The notes: a model not told the origin generated them from the sequence alone. Positions 8,315 to 16,770 are shown, counted from the first letter of the stretch. The stretch: 64,000 nt of DNA from Candidatus Latescibacterota bacterium (GCA_022819745.1 JAJEGS010000011.1:156338-220337), one strand, 5' to 3'. Program-made: numbers and translations.

Positions 8315-9379
8315 ATGAGCTTATGCAAACTTAGTACTGTTTCAATTGAGTTTCTTGCGTACAATTCCACATATCAGAGCGTAGATTTGGCGATCAGCAA
8401 GCAAGCATTTATAGAAGCCTCCAAGAAGCCGACCTTTACTGCTGAGCAGGGAGCAGTGGCTTTTGCTAGACAGGGGCTAGGCTCGGTTATCGAATGGACT
8501 GAGCTTAAAGCAAATCCAACCAACTGTGTCTATAAGGCCGTGTGTTGCGACGGCAGCTATGTGATCAAGATCAAGTATCGAAAAGCCTTCTCGCTAGCGG
8601 TCGATTTCAATATTACCGCATTGTTACGCGATACAACCACCCTGCCCGTCCCGGAGATCAGTGTATTATGCGAGGACACCGATGTGTTCGGATATCCTTA
8701 TCTGATTTCTAGTCTGCTCCCCGGCACTCAAGGACGAGACTTTTTTGAGAGGCCCAGTACTAGCGATGATCGGCGGTGTCGCCTGCTCAAAGAATTTGGC
8801 TCAGTGGTCGCTGTCATCAATGGACAGAGCGTATCCGACGGTCTGCTGCCCGTGCAGGATGTGACTCAATGGCGAGAAGACATACGGAGAAAGCTCCTTT
8901 ACAATCAGGACTTGGTAGCCGACCTGCCAGAGGATTGTCAAGCCAAGTTGCCCGTTATCGAAGATCTTCTGGACAACATTGATGTCGTGCCGAATCCGAG
9001 TCCTCAAGGGCTTCTATGGGGAGATGCAACTATACACAATCTTTTGGTTGATGATGATGGCCATATAGTCGGCATGTACGATTTTGAGAATGGAGCGACT
9101 GGCGACCTTCTACATGACCAACTGCATGTCGCAGCAGAGTTTACCCGAAACCCTCAAGAAATTTACGGTCGCGATCACTATCCGCAGGAGTTTTGGTCTG
9201 GGTATGCGGAGGCAGGTGGAGTGCGGATAGAACCAGATGAGACGTACCTTAAAGTCAGACAAGCCACCATGGGTGCTGGTTTGTGCTGGTTCTGGGAAGT
9301 GTTGGGAGTCTTTTACCCCAAAACGCCGCAATGGCTAGATGACTTGGAAAGTGGATTAAAAAGCCTTGTGGATTCCTGA
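8315..9379 (+). CDS. APH-family (aminoglycoside phosphotransferase-like) kinase
   Basis: 354 residues with a protein-kinase-like fold of the APH family. Lys85 in VIKIKY is the probable ATP lysine. The catalytic loop is W235-G-D237-ATIHN242, where the usual HGD begins with Trp. The metal motif is YDFENG with Asp257, in place of DFG/DxD. Catalytic Asp and Asn are kept, so activity is likely, but relatives phosphorylate antibiotics, choline, homoserine, fructosamine and more. The first 40 residues have no clear counterpart in the family and no Shine-Dalgarno precedes ATG 8315; translation may depend on coupling to the HAD remnant ending three bases earlier. An attC-like site follows. Confidence 0.82.
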   Translation: MSLCKLSTVSIEFLAYNSTYQSVDLAISKQAFIEASKKPTFTAEQGAVAFARQGLGSVIEWTELKANPTNCVYKAVCCDGSYVIKIKYRKAFSLAVDFNITALLRDTTTLPVPEISVLCEDTDVFGYPYLISSLLPGTQGRDFFERPSTSDDRRCRLLKEFGSVVAVINGQSVSDGLLPVQDVTQWREDIRRKLLYNQDLVADLPEDCQAKLPVIEDLLDNIDVVPNPSPQGLLWGDATIHNLLVDDDGHIVGMYDFENGATGDLLHDQLHVAAEFTRNPQEIYGRDHYPQEFWSGYAEAGGVRIEPDETYLKVRQATMGAGLCWFWEVLGVFYPKTPQWLDDLESGLKSLVDS

Positions 9380-9432
9380 GGTTCGGGTGCGCATAAACGC
9401 GGAACTCCGTTAAGAGTCAAATGTCATTCTTC

Positions 9433-9498
9433 GCGTAACAAGCAGTTACCACTGCTGGCAACCTGCTGCGCAGGTTCAGTAACTACAAGACGTTATCT
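9433..9498 (+). other. attC-like recombination site 2
   Basis: The best of the candidates. Outer half-sites are GCGTAAC (9433-9439) and GTTATCT (9492-9498). A 6-bp arm AGTTAC/GTAACT (9444-9449 with 9479-9484) and an inner 7-bp hairpin AACCTGC/GCAGGTT with TGC loop (9460-9476) complete a cruciform. The left TAACAAGCAGTTAC and right GTAACT-7 bases-GTTATC closely follow the layout of known simple attC sites. It shares the inner hairpin design and the left TAACA-GCAG core with site 1. The next ATG is 47 bases past the putative crossover. Confidence 0.6.
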
Positions 9499-9538
9499 GC
9501 CATGCGTTTTCGCCTAATTGGTCGAAGGGGTTACAGCT

Positions 9539-10357
9539 ATGGAAACTTCCAAAATCGCCTTTGTGAGAGACCGGGATGGACTCTTTGATATCTTTACCAT
9601 GAATGAGGACGGAACAGATCAGACCAACATCACGCGCACCCCGGATTACGAGAAAGACCACGTAAACTGGTCTCCCGATGGCACGCGTATCGCTTACTGC
9701 GACCGACGCCATGGCAAGGGCGAAATTTACGTAATCAACGCCGATGGAAGCGAACCGAGACGACTGACTCACAATTCGGCCCCTGACCTTCGTTGTCACT
9801 GGTCGCCCGACGGCCAGACGATCATTTTTTGCACGGATCGTCACGACAACGTCGAGATCTATGCCATGAACAGCGACGGTTCTAACCAGAGGAATTTGAC
9901 CAATCATCCGGCGTATGAGTCGGAATCAACTTTTTCCCCAGATGGCTCTAAAATAGCCTTCACGACCGACCGCGATGGTAAGACACAAATTTATGTGATG
10001 AAACCGGATGGAAGCGAGCAAAAACGGTTGCACGTTTCTCAGGGCAACGATGAAGATCCTGCCTGGTCACCGGACGGCAAGTGGATCGCCTTTACGTCGG
10101 ACCGCGATGGCAAAAGATCGCAACTCTACGTCCTGAGAGCGGATGGGTCGGATCCTAGACGCCTCACCAACGTTGAGGGCGGCGGCACTATGGCACCCTC
10201 ATGGTCACCAGATGGCTCGGCGATCAGCTTCACAGGCGACTGGGAAGGCCGCCAGCAAATCTACCGGATAGATATCGACGGAAAGAATTTGACTAATCTT
10301 TCTAATAGCTCGACGAAGGATTTTGCTGGGGATTGGGGGCCAACAATCAAGATTTGA
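9539..10357 (+). CDS. TolB-like PD40 beta-propeller protein
   Basis: 272 residues built almost entirely of six PD40/WD40-like repeats of about 43 residues, each with the pattern W(S/T)PDG..IAF..DRDG..QIYVM..DGS..RRLT. Such propellers bind proteins or peptides (TolB, DPP-IV and tricorn N-terminal domains). No signal peptide is seen from ATG 9539, which has AGGGG upstream, so this version is probably cytoplasmic, unlike periplasmic TolB. An earlier in-frame start at 9518 would still give no signal peptide. It sits directly after an attC-like site and 48 bases before the aadA-like gene, with no site between, so both may share one cassette. Confidence 0.85.
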   Translation: METSKIAFVRDRDGLFDIFTMNEDGTDQTNITRTPDYEKDHVNWSPDGTRIAYCDRRHGKGEIYVINADGSEPRRLTHNSAPDLRCHWSPDGQTIIFCTDRHDNVEIYAMNSDGSNQRNLTNHPAYESESTFSPDGSKIAFTTDRDGKTQIYVMKPDGSEQKRLHVSQGNDEDPAWSPDGKWIAFTSDRDGKRSQLYVLRADGSDPRRLTNVEGGGTMAPSWSPDGSAISFTGDWEGRQQIYRIDIDGKNLTNLSNSSTKDFAGDWGPTIKI

Positions 10358-10405
10358 GTATGATACGTGGATCTCCATTCTGCTCAATGATTGGCGAAAC
10401 GTCCA

Positions 10406-11218
10406 ATGAACCATCGCCTAGCTCCTACACCATTTACCGCCGTCAATTTTGTCCTTGACCACTTCCGCTCACAGCTTCAAGCACTCTTGGACAGCGAGCT
10501 CGTGGGCATCTATCTGGTCGGTTCTCTCGCCTTGGGCGATTTCAACCCGCGCAGCAGCGATATTGATTTTGTTGTCGTGACCTCTACGGAGATTGATCCT
10601 GATCGCTTCACTGCCTTGCAACATGTCCACGCCCGATTCGCTGCTAGCAGCTCCCCTTGGGCCGAGAAAATTGAAGCGATCTATGTTCCTGCTTCTGCGC
10701 TTCGTCACAGCGCGACAAATACCTCGCACTATCCACAGATCGAAAAGGGAACGTCGCTGTTGCTAGCTCCACTCGAAGATGGATGGGTTTTCCAATGTCT
10801 CACCATCCGCGAGCAGAGCGTGAGCATTATCGGACCCGATTCGCGAACACTGGTCGGCCCAATTGAGACTCGGGAACTCCACGCCGCAGCGACGATGATT
10901 GTCGGTCGATGGATACAACAGGCAGCACACGACCCGACGTGGTTGCTATGGCTACGCCAAGCAGAAGCCCAAGTATTTGTAGTTCAAACTCTTTGTCGTT
11001 TGCGGTATTCGTTGGCAACGGGAACAGTCGCCTCCAAGCCCCGTGCAACTGAGTGGGCTCGAAAGAATTATGGAGAACCTTGGGCCAGTTTCATCGAGCA
11101 GTCTCTTACCAAACATCATGGGTTGGAAAACATATCACAAGGCGAGGAGAACACGACGCTCGCCTTCCTGGCATTCATCCTTGAAGAGATTCAGCGTTCT
11201 GCTGCCGCAATCAGATGA
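10406..11218 (+). CDS. ANT(3'')/AadA-like aminoglycoside adenylyltransferase (nucleotidyltransferase + DUF4111)
   Basis: 270 residues, about the length of AadA enzymes (near 262). The N-terminal signature G39-S40-LALGDFNPRSSDIDF, with D52 and D54 as metal ligands, is nearly that of AadA. The C-terminal DUF4111 helical domain has QTLCRLRYSLATGTVASKP followed by the EWA helix, matching the family's LTLCR..YTL.TGEVVSKP. It should adenylylate a hydroxyl on a small molecule; streptomycin/spectinomycin are candidates but are not demonstrated. ATG 10406 is preferred to an in-frame TTG at 10391; neither has a good ribosome-binding site. aadA genes are archetypal integron cassettes, fitting the attC-like repeat that follows. 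Confidence 0.85.
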   Translation: MNHRLAPTPFTAVNFVLDHFRSQLQALLDSELVGIYLVGSLALGDFNPRSSDIDFVVVTSTEIDPDRFTALQHVHARFAASSSPWAEKIEAIYVPASALRHSATNTSHYPQIEKGTSLLLAPLEDGWVFQCLTIREQSVSIIGPDSRTLVGPIETRELHAAATMIVGRWIQQAAHDPTWLLWLRQAEAQVFVVQTLCRLRYSLATGTVASKPRATEWARKNYGEPWASFIEQSLTKHHGLENISQGEENTTLAFLAFILEEIQRSAAAIR

Positions 11219-11225
11219 AGGAAGT

Positions 11226-11278
11226 AAGCAACTGAAGCAACACTCGGCCGCGGTTCGCAAACCGGCAAAACGTTAAAA
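11226..11278 (+). other. Possible degenerate attC-like site 3
   Basis: After the AadA-like gene a 5-bp hairpin (CGGTT/AACCG, 11251-11264) lies between an AAGCAAC-type half-site and GTTAAAA (11272-11278), a good R' match preceded by CAAAAC. The outer arm pairing is poor, so this is weaker than sites 1 and 2. The methyltransferase ATG is 22 bases past the putative crossover. Confidence 0.33.
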
Positions 11279-11293
11279 GACGAATGGAAGCCA

Positions 11294-11920
11294 ATGTTCG
11301 ATTACAAAGATGTCGTCGCTCGTCTTCAAGTAGCCTACGACGGTAGCGCAGAAGACCGCGATCAGCGTGAGAAAGCCCCGTGGAAGCTGACTGAGCGTGC
11401 AGACTTTCTCAGTATCGTACGCACCGAGGGTAAGGTGAGTCTTCTGGAAATCGGTGCCGGGACAGGTCAGGATGGCTTGTTTTTCCAGAAAAGTGGATTA
11501 GAAACAGTTGTGACTGATCTTTCACCGGAAATGGTTGCGCGCTGCCGCGCTAAAGGTCTTGTGGCTTACTCGGCTGACTTTCTAAACTTGGGCTTTCCCC
11601 TGAGTTCTTTCGACGCAGTCTATGCAATGAATTGCCTGCTTCATGTCCCGAATGTCAATTTACCTGACGTACTGGCTGCTATCCGAAACGTCTTAGTTCC
11701 AGGCGGTCTCTTTTTTTTAGGCGTGTACGGGGGTGACCTGTTTGAGGGCGAAGCGCCTAACGACTGGCACGATCCTCCTCGATTTTTTTCTTTTCGGACC
11801 GACGATCAGATGCATGGATACGTCCGGGAGTATTTCGATGTCTTGGATTTCCACGTAGTCGAGCCCGAGGGCGTACACTTCCAGTCTTTCACTTTGCGAA
11901 AACCGGTGCTGACAAATTAA
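11294..11920 (+). CDS. Class I SAM-dependent methyltransferase
   Basis: 208 residues. Motif I is LLEIGAGTGQDG (residues 51-62), motif II VVTDLSPEMV, and the post-I/IV region FDAVYAMNCLLHVPN; the fold is a compact Rossmann methyltransferase without extra domains. The likely target is a small molecule, but nothing indicates which. GGAAG precedes the ATG. It is the last gene of the accessory block: it follows the weak attC-like site 3, has no such site after it, and is followed within 50 bases by the convergent end of the M42 peptidase operon. Confidence 0.85.
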   Translation: MFDYKDVVARLQVAYDGSAEDRDQREKAPWKLTERADFLSIVRTEGKVSLLEIGAGTGQDGLFFQKSGLETVVTDLSPEMVARCRAKGLVAYSADFLNLGFPLSSFDAVYAMNCLLHVPNVNLPDVLAAIRNVLVPGGLFFLGVYGGDLFEGEAPNDWHDPPRFFSFRTDDQMHGYVREYFDVLDFHVVEPEGVHFQSFTLRKPVLTN

Positions 11921-11969
11921 AGAGACCCTACATCCCCAGACTAGGTTTACAAAGCCGCGAGACATTAAT

Positions 11970-13019
11970 TCAGACGAGCGTCAAGTCGGCCCGATGGCCC
12001 TCTTCGAGAAAGGCGGTCAGCAGATCCACGGCGGCTTGCAAGTCGCCTTTGTCAACCAACTCGACCGAAGTGTGAATGTAGCGCGTCGGCACTGAAATCG
12101 TCGCCACCGGCACACCGGACCGCACCCCTTGCATGGCCCCGGCGTCCGTGCCGCCGAGGGGGAGGATTTCCAATTGGCACTTGATTTTTCTCTTCTTCGC
12201 CAGCCCTCTGAGTTGGGCCACCAAGCCCGGATGCGAGATCGCCGACGAGTCCAGCAGTTTAATCGCCGCACCCTGCCCTAGGCGCGTTACCTGCTCGTGC
12301 TCGGGTATCCCCGGAATATCGGCCGCCAGCGTTACGTCGAGAGCTACCCCTAGATCCGGCTCGACTCCAAACGCGCTTACTTGCGCGCCCCGCAAGCCGA
12401 CCTCCTCCTGCACGGTGGCCACCGCATAGGTCTCGCAACCAAAGGTCTTGGCTTGCTGCATGGCGCGGATCATCACGTAGAGTGCGACGCGGTCGTCCAT
12501 GGCCTTGCAAGAAACCCCGTCGCCGATCTCAGCGAAATCCCGCTGCAACGTCACCATCGCGCCAAGCTCGACCTCGCGCCTGACTTTGGCTGGCGACAGG
12601 TAGAGATCGACGATGAAGTCGCTGATGGCCAGCTTGGCGTTGCGGTCGGCCTCCGTCTGGATGTGCGGCGGTTTGATACCTGGGTAAAGCAAGCCCGGCA
12701 GATCGCGCTTCTTGCCCCTGACGACGACCCTTTGGGCCACCATATTGCGCGGGTCGTGTCCGCCTAGGGGCACCAGTCGCAAAAGGCCCCGCTCGTCGAT
12801 GTGCGAAACCACGAAACCGATCTCGTCCATGTGCGCGGCGATCATCAGTTTCTTGGCTTTTTTGCCCTTGCTCGCTTTCTTCACGGCGATCAGGTTGCCC
12901 AAGGCATCCACCCGCATCTGGTCGGTCAGGGGCGCAAGCTCCCGCCGCACGATCTCGCGCAGCCGATCCTCCCGGCCGGGAACCCCCGCGCTTTCGCATA
13001 GCTCTTTGAGCAGCTTCAC
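11970..13019 (-). CDS. M42 family metallopeptidase (glutamyl aminopeptidase/endoglucanase-like)
   Basis: 349 residues. The co-catalytic metal motifs are all present: AAHMDEIGF (His63, Asp65), KAMDDRVA (Asp175), VQEEVGLRGA (Glu205/Glu206), ALDVT (Asp228) and the C-terminal RYIHTSVE histidine. It should be a large tetrahedral cytosolic aminopeptidase that finishes peptide degradation. Start: GTG 13019, with AAGGAG five bases upstream; a longer reading from 13094 would overlap the previous gene and add a low-complexity Ser/Asp stretch. It is last in the hpt-epimerase-unknown-M42 operon. Confidence 0.92.
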   Translation of the reverse strand: MKLLKELCESAGVPGREDRLREIVRRELAPLTDQMRVDALGNLIAVKKASKGKKAKKLMIAAHMDEIGFVVSHIDERGLLRLVPLGGHDPRNMVAQRVVVRGKKRDLPGLLYPGIKPPHIQTEADRNAKLAISDFIVDLYLSPAKVRREVELGAMVTLQRDFAEIGDGVSCKAMDDRVALYVMIRAMQQAKTFGCETYAVATVQEEVGLRGAQVSAFGVEPDLGVALDVTLAADIPGIPEHEQVTRLGQGAAIKLLDSSAISHPGLVAQLRGLAKKRKIKCQLEILPLGGTDAGAMQGVRSGVPVATISVPTRYIHTSVELVDKGDLQAAVDLLTAFLEEGHRADLTLV

Positions 13020-13035
13020 TTGATACTCCTTATCA

Positions 13036-13590
13036 TCAGGGCTTGACGAGTCTGAAGGACTCGAAGAATCGTTCAATGTCCGAAGGATCGTCAAACGCGT
13101 AGGGTGCTCCGACCGCCATCAAGCTGTAGAGCCGCTGGCCCACCTGTAGGCTCTGCATTCGCAGGAGGCTTTCGTCGGCAGCTTGTATCTGCGTCTGCCG
13201 TGCGGGATGCCCGTCCATCTCAACGGCGGCCTCCGACTGGATAGTCCCCTGCACCTTCTGTAAGATGGCATCTCGGCGCGCAGTGATCGCGCTATCGGCT
13301 TGGACGGCCTCGGGGACATCCCCGTAGGCAATGGCGTATTGCACATCGGCGCACTCAAACATCAGGTATTGGAACTCTACCTCGCCAAAAGACAACGGCT
13401 CGCGCAGCTTGCGCAGATTGGGCCGACCGGCCGTCTGCACTGCGAAAGCCCCTGGCTCATAGATTCGCTCCTCCCATTCCGGCTCGCCGCGCACCCAATT
13501 GACGACATTGTAGGCGGCAATAGCTCCTAGGACGACGAAGAAGAGCTTGACGGACAATAGGTCCGTTTTGGCTTTAGGCTCTCGGCCCAT
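13036..13590 (-). CDS. Membrane-anchored protein of unknown function
   Basis: 184 residues. One N-terminal transmembrane helix (about 14-32, LFFVVLGAIAAYNVVNW) is followed by a soluble domain with alternating strands and the phrases GPEF-like 'GAFAVQTAGRP', 'VQYAIAYGDVPE' and a C-terminal 'SDIERFFESFRLVKP'. The layout resembles the PsbP/DUF1795-like domains found on membrane-anchored proteins of several phyla, but I do not recognise a named family with confidence. It lies four bases downstream of the epimerase stop and 16 bases before the M42 start, within the same operon. Confidence 0.75.
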   Translation of the reverse strand: MGREPKAKTDLLSVKLFFVVLGAIAAYNVVNWVRGEPEWEERIYEPGAFAVQTAGRPNLRKLREPLSFGEVEFQYLMFECADVQYAIAYGDVPEAVQADSAITARRDAILQKVQGTIQSEAAVEMDGHPARQTQIQAADESLLRMQSLQVGQRLYSLMAVGAPYAFDDPSDIERFFESFRLVKP

Positions 13591-13594
13591 TGGC

Positions 13595-14413
13595 TCAGGC
13601 CAGCCCTAACTTTTCTTCGGCGCTATCTACGGGGATATAGCCCAAGACTTGGCGCGGATGGTCGATATCGACCCAGCGCCAGCGGTTGTTGGACACTCCG
13701 TAAAAAATATCAAAACGCAAGTCCGCAGGGGCCTCGATAGCGCGTTGCACGAGCTGCACCACGTCGCGCTGGCTGCACCAGATGGCCCCGCCCCGCTCGT
13801 CGCGCGGGTGGTCCTCGGCATTGACCCAGCCGATGCGCAGACAGGGTACCGACATATTGTGTACGTCGGCGTAGTAACGCGCTAGGGCTTCGCCCCAGAT
13901 CTTGGTCGCTGGATAGAGGCCAGTGGGCCGATGCGGCCACTCGTGGGTCACGATCTGTACCTGACCGGTATCGATCGCGTCGAAGTGACCTTCGGAGATG
14001 GCCTTGTACGGGTCCTCCTGCTGGTAGCCCCAAGACACCATGATTGAACTGGCGAAGACCACGCGCCCGACGCCAGCACGGCGCGCGGCCTCCAGCACAT
14101 TGCGCGGCCCAACGATATTGCTGCCGAGCAGACTCTCCCAACTAGCGTCTGGCCGCGGGTCGGCCGCCAGTTGTACGACCACGTCCATGCCCGCGACGGC
14201 CTTAGCTATCGCATTGTAGTCGGTCAGGTCTGCGAGGATGAATTTCTCCTCGGGAATTCCCAACTCTGCGTCTTTGGACGTCCGCTCCGAAAGTTGGGAC
14301 CGCCGCGCCAGACCATAGAGGTCATAGCGATCAGGTTGGGTTTGCAAATGCCGATACACGGCTCCGGCGATCAATCCGCAGACGCCGGTAATTAAGACTT
14401 TCTTGGGGGCCAT
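13595..14413 (-). CDS. NAD-dependent epimerase/dehydratase (extended SDR)
   Basis: 272 residues. The Rossmann dinucleotide motif is ITGVCGLIAG (8-17, Gly10/13/17) and the catalytic pair is Tyr167-P-A-T-Lys171, with a preceding FASSIMVSWG strand. It acts on NAD(P)-linked nucleotide sugars or related substrates; the family also includes uronate dehydrogenases, which share the short length and the late WRWVDID segment. GGAGAAG precedes the ATG. It lies 20 bases after hpt and is probably transcribed from the hpt promoter. Confidence 0.88.
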   Translation of the reverse strand: MAPKKVLITGVCGLIAGAVYRHLQTQPDRYDLYGLARRSQLSERTSKDAELGIPEEKFILADLTDYNAIAKAVAGMDVVVQLAADPRPDASWESLLGSNIVGPRNVLEAARRAGVGRVVFASSIMVSWGYQQEDPYKAISEGHFDAIDTGQVQIVTHEWPHRPTGLYPATKIWGEALARYYADVHNMSVPCLRIGWVNAEDHPRDERGGAIWCSQRDVVQLVQRAIEAPADLRFDIFYGVSNNRWRWVDIDHPRQVLGYIPVDSAEEKLGLA

Positions 14414-14433
14414 GGCTTTTCTTCTCCTCTATC

Positions 14434-14979
14434 TCATCCAATGGCGGCGATGTGACGCAGGGCACGGTAGCGCTGGTCGCAATCCATGCCGTAGCCGACG
14501 ATGAACGTGTCCTCAATTTCAAAACCGCAGTAATCTATCGGCACTGGAAACTCCCTGCGGGCGGGTTTGTTGAGCAACGTACACGCTCTGAGTGAAAGGG
14601 GTTGTTGCGACTTTATCTTGGCCAGCACAAAATCTAGCGATCGGCCCGTATCGACAATGCCATCGACGACGAGTACGTCCCGTCCGGCCACGGCGACGAC
14701 GAAATCCTTGGTCAGTTCGATCCGACCGGTGTTCTTAGTGCCCTGATAGCTAGAAACATCGATAAAATCGTAGTCCAACCCCGCCAAGAGATCCTCGGGC
14801 AAGCGGTCTATCAGGGCCATCATAAACTGCACTGCTCCGTTGAGGAGGCCGATAAATAAGGGAGCCGACCCAGCGTAGTCGGCGGCTACTTCTTGGGCCA
14901 ACTCGCCGATGCGCCGTTCTACTTGCTGGCGCTCGATCAGCACTTCTAAGACAGGAGTTTCCAACGGACTGCGGGGCAT
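14434..14979 (-). CDS. hpt: Hypoxanthine phosphoribosyltransferase
   Basis: 181 residues, the normal Hpt length. LLNGAVQFM (about 45-53) and the PRPP loop VLVVDGIVDTG (Asp106 to Gly112; most relatives have ED or DD where this has DG) are present, and the C-terminal FIVGYGMDCDQRYRALRHI block matches the family. It salvages hypoxanthine and guanine to IMP and GMP. ATG 14979 is chosen because a strong promoter -10 ends seven bases upstream, so the transcript would begin at or near the ATG (leaderless). An upstream in-frame TTG at 15018 lies inside the promoter. It heads a four-gene operon ending in the M42 peptidase. Confidence 0.95.
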   Translation of the reverse strand: MPRSPLETPVLEVLIERQQVERRIGELAQEVAADYAGSAPLFIGLLNGAVQFMMALIDRLPEDLLAGLDYDFIDVSSYQGTKNTGRIELTKDFVVAVAGRDVLVVDGIVDTGRSLDFVLAKIKSQQPLSLRACTLLNKPARREFPVPIDYCGFEIEDTFIVGYGMDCDQRYRALRHIAAIG

Positions 14980-14986
14980 GCCTTTG

Positions 14987-15014
14987 ATTATACGGCATGG
15001 ACTGTTTTTTGCAA
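14987..15014 (-). promoter_or_regulatory. Promoter giving a probable leaderless hpt mRNA
   Basis: On the minus strand TTGCAA (15014-15009), a 16-base spacer and a perfect TATAAT (14992-14987). Only seven bases separate the -10 box from ATG 14979, so the predicted start site is the start codon itself. The -35 overlaps the T-tract of the terminator of the preceding operon. Confidence 0.6.
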
Positions 15015-15046
15015 ACAAAAGGCACCGGAGTAAAAATTCCGATGCC
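15011..15046 (-). terminator. Terminator of the recA operon
   Basis: On the minus strand a 9-bp stem with one mismatch (15046-15038 with 15029-15021) is followed by TTTTGTTTGC. A second G+C-rich hairpin (CCCGCC/GGCGGG, 15055-15071) precedes it. Confidence 0.75.
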
Positions 15047-15087
15047 CATGTTGGCCCGCCCTAAAGGCGGGTTGTGTCGCGGCTTGG

Positions 15088-15345
15088 TCAGGCGGCTTGA
15101 CGGGTGTTGATTTCCGGCTCCCGACCTAAGAGTGCCTCAGCGGAGATGCTCGGTTGCTCGGGCACCTTCAGGGCAGTAGCTGCAACCAAGGCACTCAGTT
15201 CGTCGGCACTGGACGAATCGAGCTCGCTGCGCTGATAGGCAGCGTCGATGTGCTCGCACAACAACTCCAAGTCGGCCCAAGAGCGGGCTTGCCCAATGCG
15301 CGCCTGCAAGGGGATGGCCGCGGGGCTTAGTATAGCAGTCTGCAT
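15088..15345 (-). CDS. Small protein of unknown function downstream of recA
   Basis: 85 residues, acidic, with no Cys pair, membrane helix or known motif; it is rich in Ala, Leu and Glu and probably helical (about 15-60). It is very likely real: the ATG has a near-perfect AAGGAGGTG five bases upstream, one of the strongest ribosome-binding sites in the window, and a terminator follows the stop. It lies 113 bases after recA in the same direction, so it is probably cotranscribed with recA and may be DNA-damage inducible, but its position differs from the RecX regulators often found there and it does not resemble RecX. Confidence 0.65.
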   Translation of the reverse strand: MQTAILSPAAIPLQARIGQARSWADLELLCEHIDAAYQRSELDSSSADELSALVAATALKVPEQPSISAEALLGREPEINTRQAA

Positions 15346-15458
15346 GATTCACCTCCTTGGGGGAGTTAAGGAGTACGCGTGGGTGCGAGGCGCTGCGACC
15401 GCCTTGGCGTGGGGTCACCAAAGCAGCCTTGGCACCTCGACCCGCGAGAGCGCAGAGG

Positions 15459-16559
<1,101 letters not shown>

Positions 16560-16607
16560 GATTTCCTCCTCGCGTGTCCTATTGAGATGTTTACTACGCC
16601 ACTACTT

Positions 16608-16646
16608 GAACGACCTGAACAAAAAAATAGTGAATCAATGTTCAGG
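16608..16646. promoter_or_regulatory. Candidate SOS-type operator at the recA promoter
   Basis: A perfect 8-bp inverted repeat, CCTGAACA (16614-16621) and TGTTCAGG (16639-16646), is separated by 17 bases. A further GAAC at 16608-16611 gives a GAAC-5-GAAC direct repeat. The right arm lies in the promoter spacer and the left arm just past the -10. GAAC/GTTC half-sites are used by several LexA families, but this spacing is not one I recognise. Confidence 0.45.
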
Positions 16647-16652
16647 TGTCAA
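16624..16652 (-). promoter_or_regulatory. recA: Putative recA promoter
   Basis: On the minus strand TTGACA (16652-16647), 17 bases, then TATTTT (16629-16624). The predicted mRNA has a leader of about 58 bases before the recA ATG at 16559. Confidence 0.65.
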
Positions 16653-16770
16653 GTATTTTTTAATTGAAGCAGATTAAACTGCTCTACCTACTTATAACAA
16701 ATACTGTGCCAAGCGGCAGAAAAACGCGCAATTTATTGTTTAATAATATGTTAGGAAAAGGAGAAGAAAG

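Larger units (their letters stand above)
6637..11969 (+). mobile_element. Accessory block resembling an integron cassette array, no integrase visible
   Basis: Between the tRNA-Val terminator and the M42 peptidase operon all genes point the same way. They use more A/T-ending codons than their neighbours and encode functions common in mobile cassettes: aminoglycoside-type nucleotidyltransferases, an APH kinase and a methyltransferase. Two gaps (7337-7432, 9433-9498), and less clearly a third (11226-11278), carry attC-like inverted repeats at the 3' end of a gene, and the next ATG follows the putative crossover 22 to 47 bases later. No integrase, attI, transposase or duplicated tRNA end is present in the window, so the name rests on site structure and gene content only. 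Confidence 0.5.

Noticed and set aside
11921..11969. Possible duplicated tRNA-Val 3' end as a right attachment site of the accessory block
   Set aside because: No match to the tRNA-Val T arm or acceptor was found here, so integration by a tRNA-targeting integrase is not supported.
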